DNA of 29,903 bases from contig HF995284.1 in the NCBI GenBank assembly GCA_000432275.1, positions 36,889-66,791 on the forward strand, given 5' to 3'. Of the stretch, positions 16,074-22,825 are shown piece after piece. The position numbers and the translations under genes are program-made. The notes below the pieces were generated by a model. The model was not told the origin of the DNA, ran no database searches, and was given only the letters and a program-made list of their open reading frames with translations. The stretch comes from Proteobacteria bacterium CAG:495 (lineage in GTDB: Bacteria; Pseudomonadota; Alphaproteobacteria; RF32; CAG-239). The number at the start of each line of letters is the position of its first letter. The stretch's first letter is position 1.

Positions 16074-18356
16074 ATGCAAAAACAAAAAGTTATCAAAAAA
16101 AACGGACAGTCGCAGGATTTTGCTCCGGCCAAAGTCAAAAAAATAATTGATGTCGCCGGCAGCGGCTTTTCTTTGGATTCGTCCAAAGTTGTTGAAAAAC
16201 TGCCTGACTTTTTCAAAGACGGAATGACAACTTCCGAACTCTTCAGCGCTTTGATTATGAATACGTTGGCACTCACTTCCGTGGACGAGCCGGACTGGAA
16301 AAATGTCGCCGGACGCCTTAAGTTGTTTGAACTTTACCGTAAAATACGCTCCTTGCGCGGCACGCCTAAAAACGCGTCACCCTACAATTATCCCGAATTT
16401 CTTGACTATGCCGTTGCCAACGGCATTTATACGCCCGAGCTAAAAAGCAAATATACGGCCGAAGAAATAAACATTGCCGCCTCTTTTATCAAGCCCGAAT
16501 TCGATTTGGTTTACGATTATGCCGGAATCAACCTTCTCATTAAACGTTACCTCTGCGAATACAACGATTCGATTGTCGAACTCCCGCAGGAAATGTTCCT
16601 CACCATCGCACTGCTTATTGAACAGAACGAAGATAAAAACAAACGTATGGCACAGGTTGAAGACACTTATCGCAAACTTGCCGACCGTAAAATTTCTCTG
16701 GCAACGCCGCTGTTGATGAACCTGCGCCGGCCGCATGGAAATCTCAGCTCCTGCTTTATTACGATGATGGACGACAGCCGCGATTCTATTTTTTATGTGA
16801 TTGACCAGATTTCCGCCATCTCAAAATTCGGAGGCGGTGTCGGCGTCAACATTTCCCGCGTTCGCTGCAAAGGCGCCCGCATCAAAGGCATAAAAAACTC
16901 ATCCGGCGGCGTCATTCCTTGGATTCGCATCATTAACGACACTGCCGTGGCTGTAAACCAGCAGGGAAAACGCAAGGGAGCCGTCACCGTCTCCTTGGAT
17001 ATGTGGCATCTGGATATTGAAGACTTTTTGGAACTCCGTACCGAAAACGGCGACCAGCGAATGAAAGCCTACGACATTTTCCCGCAGGTAGTGGTTCCTG
17101 ACCTGTTTATGCAAAAAGTCGAAGCCAATCAAGACTGGCTGATGGTTGATCCCCACGAAATCCGTACCAAATACAATGTTGAGTTAGGTAACCTTTGGGG
17201 GGATGAGTTCAGCCGGTTTTATACCGGGCTTTATGAAGACGCTGCGGCCGGCAAAATTGAAATGTTCAAATTTTATCCGGCCAAAGAGCTACTCAAAAAA
17301 GTTATGCGTTCGCAGATTGAGACGGGAATGCCCTATATCGCCTTTAAGGACACCCTTAACAAATACAACCCCAACAAACATGACGGCGTTATTGTCGGCA
17401 CCAATCTTTGTACGGAATCTCACAGCAACGTACGTCCTTCCGAGTTTGGAGATCCCCGCAGCGAAAACGGTAAAATTATCCGCGAAAGCAGCGAAGGATT
17501 GGTACACGTCTGCAATCTGGTGTCCATTAACCTTGCCAACGTGGATTCTGACGAAGAATTGGAAAGCATCTGCCAAACCTCGGTTCGCATCTTGGATAAT
17601 GCAATTGACTTTACCGAAGTTCCGGTGCTGGAAGGCCGGGAACACAACCTCCGCTACCGCACCATCGGTGTCGGCGCAATGGGACTGGCCGATTTTCTTG
17701 CCAAACGCAACATTCCTTATATATCTTCGGCCGAATATGTAGATGAATTATTCGAGAAAATGGCTCTTTACAATATTCGTGCCAGCATCCAAACCGCTAA
17801 GGAAAAAGGAACTTTCAAAGCCTACAAGGGCTCTGACTGGAGCAAAGGCATCATCCTCGGCCACGACCAGATTTGGTTTAACAAAAACAGCCGCCAGACC
17901 AAAGCCTGGAACCAGGTGTTCAAAGACCTGGCCCGGTACGGAATCCGCAACAGCCAGATTTCCGCCATCGCGCCCAATACCAGCTCTTCGCTGATTCAGG
18001 GATGTTCGGCTTCGGTGCTGCCGATTTACAGTAAATTTTTTGTTGAAACCCATGGCAAGGGCAGCATTCCCAATTGTCCGCCGTTCATTCGCGACAAGTT
18101 TTGGTTTTATCAGGAAAACCGCAACATAAACCAAAAAGTCGTTATCGACATTATGTCGCGCATAAACAAATGGATTGACACCGGCATTTCGATTGAACTG
18201 ATGTATAATCTCAATCGCAATATCAAAGCCGTTGACATTTACGAAACCATTATGGATGCCTGGAAAAAAGACATCAAAACCCTTTACTACACCCGCACCA
18301 TTCAAAAAGACGGTTCTTCTCTGGAAAAAGAAGAATGCGTCAGCTGCGCAGGATAA
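16074..18356 (+). CDS. nrdA: Ribonucleoside-diphosphate reductase alpha subunit (class Ia)
   Basis: Catalytic subunit reducing NDPs to dNDPs. The 760-residue product has an N-terminal ATP-cone (VIKKNGQSQDFAPAKVKKII, about 6-25 onward). The active-site cysteines are Cys227 (LSSCF), Cys446 in NLCTE (thiyl radical site) and Cys480 (HVCNLVSINLANV). Tyr738-Tyr739 form the radical-transfer pair, and the C-terminal Cys755-x-x-Cys758 is the redoxin-dependent re-reduction pair. The start is supported by AAGGA eight nt upstream. It is followed by nrdB 34 nt later and is likely repressed by NrdR through the boxes at 16005-16052. Confidence 0.98.
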   Translation: MQKQKVIKKNGQSQDFAPAKVKKIIDVAGSGFSLDSSKVVEKLPDFFKDGMTTSELFSALIMNTLALTSVDEPDWKNVAGRLKLFELYRKIRSLRGTPKNASPYNYPEFLDYAVANGIYTPELKSKYTAEEINIAASFIKPEFDLVYDYAGINLLIKRYLCEYNDSIVELPQEMFLTIALLIEQNEDKNKRMAQVEDTYRKLADRKISLATPLLMNLRRPHGNLSSCFITMMDDSRDSIFYVIDQISAISKFGGGVGVNISRVRCKGARIKGIKNSSGGVIPWIRIINDTAVAVNQQGKRKGAVTVSLDMWHLDIEDFLELRTENGDQRMKAYDIFPQVVVPDLFMQKVEANQDWLMVDPHEIRTKYNVELGNLWGDEFSRFYTGLYEDAAAGKIEMFKFYPAKELLKKVMRSQIETGMPYIAFKDTLNKYNPNKHDGVIVGTNLCTESHSNVRPSEFGDPRSENGKIIRESSEGLVHVCNLVSINLANVDSDEELESICQTSVRILDNAIDFTEVPVLEGREHNLRYRTIGVGAMGLADFLAKRNIPYISSAEYVDELFEKMALYNIRASIQTAKEKGTFKAYKGSDWSKGIILGHDQIWFNKNSRQTKAWNQVFKDLARYGIRNSQISAIAPNTSSSLIQGCSASVLPIYSKFFVETHGKGSIPNCPPFIRDKFWFYQENRNINQKVVIDIMSRINKWIDTGISIELMYNLNRNIKAVDIYETIMDAWKKDIKTLYYTRTIQKDGSSLEKEECVSCAG

Positions 18357-18390
18357 CCCCGACAATACCACTCCGGAAAGGATAAATTTT

Positions 18391-19425
18391 ATGCAAAGAA
18401 AACGATTATTTAACATTGAAGGCAACGACGAACTCATCAACCGCCGAATGATAAAGGGAAACGTCACGAACCTGTTTAACCTCAACAATGTCAAATACCA
18501 GTGGGCCAACAAACTCTATCGCCTGATGATGGAAAACTTCTGGATACCCGAAAAGGTTTCGCTGTTTGACGACAAAAGGGCCTATGCCGAACTTTCTCCT
18601 TCGGAGCAAAAAGCCTACGACGGAATCTTGTCGTTTTTGGTTTTTCTTGACAGTATCCAAACCAATAACCTGCCCAACATCAGCGATTATATCACAGCCC
18701 CCGAAGCCAATTTGATTTTAGCCATTCAGACTTATCAGGAAGCCGTTCACTCCCAAAGTTACGCTTATATCATCGAAAGTATCATCCCGGTTGAAAAACG
18801 TGCCGAAATCTATGAGAAATGGCGGGAAGACAAAGTTCTTCTGGAACGCAACAAATACATCGCCGAAATTTACCAGCGTTTCATTGACGACCGCAATGAC
18901 GTCAACTTTGCCCGCGTGCTGATTGCCAATTACCTCCTGGAAGGCGTTTATTTCTACAACGGTTTTAACTTTTTTTACAACCTCGCATCCCGCTCCCTGA
19001 TGATAGGCACTGCCGACGAAATCAAATATATTAACCGCGACGAATTAACCCATTGCGTCATCTTCGCCAACATCATCAAAGAAATCCGGCGTGAAAACGA
19101 CACTTTTTTCAACGATGATGAAATCTATGCCATGACCGCCAAAGCCGTTGAACAGGAAATCGCCTGGAGCAACCATATCATCGGCGACCAAATAATCGGC
19201 ATTACCCCCGCCACCATTGAACAATACACCAAATTTATTGCCAATAAACGCCTCAAAGACTTGGGACTGAACCCGCTCTATGACGGCTATGACGAAAATC
19301 CTTACAAACAACTCGAAAAAGTTGCCGACACAAACGGAGAAGGCAATGTAAAAGGTAATTTCTTTGAAGCCAACGTCTCTTCCTACAACCAATCAACCGC
19401 CGTCGAAGGCTGGGACGAGATTTAA
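18391..19425 (+). CDS. nrdB: Ribonucleoside-diphosphate reductase beta subunit
   Basis: Diiron/tyrosyl-radical subunit partnering NrdA, 344 residues. Probable iron ligands: Asp87 (FLDSIQ), Glu117 and His120 (QEAVH), Glu184, Glu218 and His221 (RDELTH). The radical Tyr is Tyr124 in HSQSY, so this is the tyrosyl type rather than the Phe-bearing class Ic. The C-terminal tail (VEGWDEI) would dock on NrdA. The frame is open further upstream into nrdA, but the ATG at 18391 has AAAGGA and starts the conserved sequence (RKRLFNIEGND). A bidirectional terminator follows. Confidence 0.98.
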   Translation: MQRKRLFNIEGNDELINRRMIKGNVTNLFNLNNVKYQWANKLYRLMMENFWIPEKVSLFDDKRAYAELSPSEQKAYDGILSFLVFLDSIQTNNLPNISDYITAPEANLILAIQTYQEAVHSQSYAYIIESIIPVEKRAEIYEKWREDKVLLERNKYIAEIYQRFIDDRNDVNFARVLIANYLLEGVYFYNGFNFFYNLASRSLMIGTADEIKYINRDELTHCVIFANIIKEIRRENDTFFNDDEIYAMTAKAVEQEIAWSNHIIGDQIIGITPATIEQYTKFIANKRLKDLGLNPLYDGYDENPYKQLEKVADTNGEGNVKGNFFEANVSSYNQSTAVEGWDEI

Positions 19426-19471
19426 CCCTTCCGAGGCGCATTTATCCAAACAAAATCGATAAATCCGTAAC

Positions 19472-19505
19472 AAAAAAAAGAGGCCGTTTCACAACGACCT
19501 CTTTT
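19472..19505. terminator. Bidirectional terminator between nrdB and rplI
   Basis: GAGG-C-CGTT (19480-19488) pairs with AACG-A-CCTC (19493-19501), with one internal mismatch and a TCAC loop. A8 lies on the left (19472-19479) and T4 on the right. Confidence 0.8.
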
Positions 19506-19547
19506 ATATTTCGGCAGCGGAACAATCCTTTGCAAAAATAGTGCGGA

Positions 19548-20033
19548 TTATTCTGCTGAGAAAGCCTTAGCCTGCTTTTTGGCATCTTCTTCCGTTCTGG
19601 CTACGTTAACCAAAATGGTTTGAGACACTTCAGGATGCAGGTTCAATTTAACCTGATAAACGCCCAAATCTTTAATGGCGTTTTCCAGGAAAACCTGACG
19701 GCGTTCTACGCCAAAGCCGGCGTCTTTAATGGCAGCGGCAATGTCGCGAATGGTAACGGAACCATACAATTGACCGGTTTCGGCAGCCTGACGAACCAAA
19801 ACGGCAGAAAAGCCTTTCAAAGATTCAGCCAGTTTGTTTGCTTCTTCCAGCAGTTTGGCATTGCGGGCGGCCAGTTCAGCCTTTTGAGCTTCATATGCAG
19901 CCAAATTGGCTTCAGTTGCGCGCAAAGCTTTTTTGTACGGCAGCAGGTAGTTGCGGGCATAACCGTTTTTAACGTTTACTTTTTCACCCATTTTACCCAG
20001 TTTGTCTACATGTTCAAGAAGAATAACTTCCAT
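19548..20033 (-). CDS. rplI: 50S ribosomal protein bL9
   Basis: Large-subunit protein near L1. At 161 residues it has the typical N-terminal RNA-binding signature (MEVILLEHVDKLGKMGEKVNVKNGYARNYL, split by the glycine-rich turn), the long connecting helix (about 40-75) and the C-terminal domain ending around residue 149. A short charged extension follows (EEDAKKQAKAFSAE). It is the last gene of rpsF-rpsR-rplI, 13 nt after rpsR. Confidence 0.98.
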   Translation of the reverse strand: MEVILLEHVDKLGKMGEKVNVKNGYARNYLLPYKKALRATEANLAAYEAQKAELAARNAKLLEEANKLAESLKGFSAVLVRQAAETGQLYGSVTIRDIAAAIKDAGFGVERRQVFLENAIKDLGVYQVKLNLHPEVSQTILVNVARTEEDAKKQAKAFSAE

Positions 20034-20046
20034 ATCTATCCCTCCC

Positions 20047-20274
20047 TTACATAGCTACATACGGCAATAAACCGAGGTAACGGGCGCGTTTGATGGCGCG
20101 GGCCAGTTCTCTCTGTTTTTTTGCAGAAACTGAAGTGATACGGCTGGGGATAATTTTGCCTTTCTCGGAAATGTAACGAGAAAGCATTTTAACATCCTTG
20201 TAGTCGATTTTCAATCCGTCTTCGCCGGAAAACGGACAGCTCTTTTTTCTTCTAAAGAATACTTGTTTAGCCAT
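20047..20274 (-). CDS. rpsR: 30S ribosomal protein bS18
   Basis: 75-residue small-subunit protein that pairs with S6. The sequence has FFRRKKSCPFSGE and the invariant IDYKDVKMLSRYISEKGKI, then PSRITSVSAKKQRELARAIKRAR. One Cys remains in the former zinc-ribbon region (Cys13). It starts 10 nt after rpsF ends, in the classic operon order. Confidence 0.98.
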   Translation of the reverse strand: MAKQVFFRRKKSCPFSGEDGLKIDYKDVKMLSRYISEKGKIIPSRITSVSAKKQRELARAIKRARYLGLLPYVAM

Positions 20275-20284
20275 TTATGTTCTC

Positions 20285-20626
20285 CTATTCTTCAACGGCG
20301 TTTTCGGCACTGCTGTCAGAATTGGCGGCTTCGGAAGAGAAGTCTTCAACCTTGACAGTCATATAACGGATAACGTCTTCGTTAACTCTCAACAGTCTCT
20401 CATATTCAGCAATAGCGGTAGCCGGAGCAGAGATGTTCAAGAGAACATAGTAGCCTTTACGGTTTTTCTTAATGCGATAAGCCAGGTTTTTCAAACCCCA
20501 GTTATCAACGCGGACAACTTCACCGCCCTGATTGGCAATAACATTGCTCATTTCAGAAACCAGGTTGTTAACCTGTGAAGCGCCTAAATCCTGACGTGCA
20601 ATCAACACGCTCTCATATTTAGTCAT
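20285..20626 (-). CDS. rpsF: 30S ribosomal protein bS6
   Basis: 113-residue small-subunit protein forming a heterodimer with S18. The alpha/beta fold segments are recognisable (YESVLIARQDLGASQVNNLV; NWGLKNLAYRIKKNRKGYYVLLNI), followed by an acidic Ser/Asn-rich C-terminal tail (SSEAANSDSSAENAVEE), as in many S6 proteins. AAGGAG precedes the ATG. It is the first gene of the operon; the 5' leader is structured. Confidence 0.98.
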   Translation of the reverse strand: MTKYESVLIARQDLGASQVNNLVSEMSNVIANQGGEVVRVDNWGLKNLAYRIKKNRKGYYVLLNISAPATAIAEYERLLRVNEDVIRYMTVKVEDFSSEAANSDSSAENAVEE

Positions 20627-20862
20627 AAAAAAATCTCCTTATGGATTCTCAACAAATGACCCAAATTACGGGTCGGTTCTTGTATAGCCGGCTAAACAAC
20701 CGGCAAGGGACGGCTGTTTAAATACCACAATTGCCGTAATTTGCAAGCAATTTCTCCATTCCGCCGCAAAATTATTGCGACTCGGCAGTTTTTATTTATC
20801 TTATATTAATATTTTCGCGCTAGATTAACATTGGAATTTAAAAGGATTCATGAGGCTTTTTG
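20627..20862 (-). promoter_or_regulatory. rpsF operon leader with hairpins; shared intergenic region
   Basis: A 236-nt gap to the divergent small secreted gene. On the minus strand it holds AAGGAG before rpsF, a GACCC/GGGTC hairpin (20658-20674) and a GCCGG/CCGGC hairpin (20687-20704) with CTT/AAG pairing outside it. These are rich in CCG triplets, as expected of the S6:S18 autoregulatory leader, but I cannot match the motif exactly. A weak promoter candidate (TTGCAA, 16 nt, TATTTA) lies upstream. A CGCAA/TTGCG hairpin is at 20765-20779. For the plus-strand gene, TTGCGA, 16 nt, TATCTT is a weak candidate. Confidence 0.4.
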
Positions 20863-21282
20863 ATGAAATTTGTAAAGACATTGCTGCTGTTGTTCTGCCT
20901 GGGCGCCTGGTTTTTGCCGGCTCCGGCTCGCGCCGAATGCGACATTTGCAACTGGCGGGCATTGTTCGAAAGCTCTCCCAAACCTAAAGTCAAAAAAATC
21001 GTCAAACAAGGGCCCCCGCAGATTGTTTACTACAAAGACGCCTTTGAAAACTTTCCCAACGACGCCAATCCCATTGGCCTGCAAAACCTGAACAACCGGG
21101 CCGTAGCCTATTGCTTTGACAACTCGGAAAACACGGCCGAAAGCTGCGCCCAATATCTGGAAAGCAAAGGTTACGTCCGTTTTCGCGATATCCCTTACAA
21201 AACTGCCAATTATGACTTTTTGAAAGTCGACACTTATCCGACCCGGCGCTGGCGCGATGCCGAGCTCACTTCCCGCTGGTAG
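20863..21282 (+). CDS. Small secreted hypothetical protein with CxxC
   Basis: A 139-residue protein with a strong signal peptide (KFVKTLLLLFCLGAWFLP, cleavage likely after ARA around residue 24). The mature part begins ECDICNW, so a CxxC pair sits at the mature N-terminus; two further Cys occur later (CFDNS, SCAQYL). Four Cys in a periplasmic protein suggest disulfides or metal binding. I do not recognise the family. The ATG at 20863 is supported by GAGG seven nt upstream. It ends 7 nt before comM, so it is likely cotranscribed. Confidence 0.85.
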   Translation: MKFVKTLLLLFCLGAWFLPAPARAECDICNWRALFESSPKPKVKKIVKQGPPQIVYYKDAFENFPNDANPIGLQNLNNRAVAYCFDNSENTAESCAQYLESKGYVRFRDIPYKTANYDFLKVDTYPTRRWRDAELTSRW

Positions 21283-21289
21283 AACGCCG

Positions 21290-22813
21290 ATGCTGTCCCG
21301 TATCAACACCATTACTTTTAACGGCCTGGAAATCTCCGACGTCGACCTTCAGGCGCAGATTAGCTCCGGACTTCCCAACTTCATCATCGTCGGCCTGCCG
21401 GACAAAGCTATTGCCGAAAGCCGTGAGCGCGTTCGTTCGGCCCTGCAGTCCTTGGGGTTAAGTTTGCCGGCCAAACGTATTGTCATCAATATGGCGCCCG
21501 CCGACCTCTTTAAAGAAGGCTCTCATTTTGACCTTCCGATAGCTCTCAGCCTATTGGCTGTCATGGGCATCGTTCCCCAAGAAGAACTTTCCGATTACCT
21601 GGTACTGGGAGAACTCGGCCTCGACGGCTCAATCCTGCCGGTCAACGGCGTTCTGCCGGTTGCCATCAAAGCCAACCGCAAAAACCTCGGATTAATCTGC
21701 CCTGCGGCTTGCGGCAGCGAAGCGGTCTGGTCCGGATTGTCAAACATTGTCGCCGCCGATAACCTTCTCTCTTTGATAAATCATCTTAAAGGCATTCAAA
21801 CGCTGCCCTGTCCGACGGCTCAAAAAGCGCCGGTATCCGGAACTTTATTGGATATGTCGGAAGTCAAAGGGCAGGAAAGTGCAAAAAAAGCGTTGGAAGT
21901 CGCTGCCGCCGGTGGACACAATCTTTTGATGATAGGTCCTCCCGGCTCGGGAAAATCGATGCTTGCAGCCCGGCTGCCCGGCATCCTGCCGCCGCTCACC
22001 CCCGAAGAAGCATTGGAAACCAGTATGATTCACTCCATTGCCGGTGAACTAAAAGACGGCCGTATTTCCTTTGAAAGGCCCTATCGCGCCCCGCATCACA
22101 ATGCGTCGACGCCTGCTTTGGTCGGCGGTGGACGCAAAGCCCAGCCGGGGGAAATTTCGCTGGCCCACCACGGTGTTTTGTTTTTGGATGAACTGCCCGA
22201 ATTTAACCGGACAACCCTTGAAGCCCTGCGCCAGCCGCTCGAAAACGGATGCGTCAGCATTTCCAGAGTAAACGCTCACACGACTTACCCTGCGGATTTT
22301 CAACTGATTGCGGCCATGAACCCCTGTCGCTGCGGTCATCTCGGCGACCCTTCCCGCGAATGTCCCCGGGCGCCGCGCTGTGCCGAAGAATACCAGGCCA
22401 AAATCTCCGGACCGTTGCTTGACCGCATTGACATTCACATTGAAGTTCCCGCCGTCAGCCCTTGGGATCTGGCCGGCGTCAAAAAAAGTGAAACTTCCGC
22501 CGCCATCCGCCAAAGGGTGATTAAAGCCCGAGAAATCCAAACGGCCCGTTTTCGACAACTGGGAGAAAAGAAACTGTGCACCAATGCCCAGCTCAAGGGT
22601 AAATTGCTGGAAGAAGTCACCGCTCTTGACAACGACGCCAAAGAGCTCTTGGTTACTTTTGCCGACCGTAACAAGCTGTCAGCCCGCGCTTATCATCGCA
22701 CTTTGCGGTTAGCAAGGACAATTGCAGACTTGCAAAATGAATCAAAAATCCTTAAACTGCACATAGCTGAAGCTTTGTCTTACCGGCCGAAGCTGTCATC
22801 TCATCGTCAATAG
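21290..22813 (+). CDS. comM: ComM/YifB-family Mg-chelatase-like AAA+ ATPase
   Basis: About 507 residues. ComM is reported to be a hexameric helicase promoting branch migration when taken-up DNA is integrated; the family is widespread even in species not known to be competent. The N-terminal Lon-substrate-like domain (1-170: ISSGLPNFIIVGLPDKAIAE, MAPADLFKEGSHFDLPIA) is followed by an AAA+ domain with Walker A GPPGSGKS (216-223) and Walker B LFLDELPEF. The cysteine-containing segment NPCRCGHLGDP...CPRAPRC and KISGPLLDRIDIHIEVP are family hallmarks. An ATG at 21257 is also in frame but overlaps the upstream gene; the conserved sequence starts at 21290. The gene is 12 nt before the lipoprotein gene, whose AGGAG overlaps its stop codon. 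Confidence 0.95.
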   Translation: MLSRINTITFNGLEISDVDLQAQISSGLPNFIIVGLPDKAIAESRERVRSALQSLGLSLPAKRIVINMAPADLFKEGSHFDLPIALSLLAVMGIVPQEELSDYLVLGELGLDGSILPVNGVLPVAIKANRKNLGLICPAACGSEAVWSGLSNIVAADNLLSLINHLKGIQTLPCPTAQKAPVSGTLLDMSEVKGQESAKKALEVAAAGGHNLLMIGPPGSGKSMLAARLPGILPPLTPEEALETSMIHSIAGELKDGRISFERPYRAPHHNASTPALVGGGRKAQPGEISLAHHGVLFLDELPEFNRTTLEALRQPLENGCVSISRVNAHTTYPADFQLIAAMNPCRCGHLGDPSRECPRAPRCAEEYQAKISGPLLDRIDIHIEVPAVSPWDLAGVKKSETSAAIRQRVIKAREIQTARFRQLGEKKLCTNAQLKGKLLEEVTALDNDAKELLVTFADRNKLSARAYHRTLRLARTIADLQNESKILKLHIAEALSYRPKLSSHRQ

Positions 22814-22825
22814 GAGAAGTCAACA

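Noticed and set aside
18232..18390. N-terminal extension of nrdB overlapping nrdA
   Set aside because: It is in frame but overlaps the certain 3' end of nrdA. Conserved NrdB sequence and AAAGGA point to the ATG at 18391.
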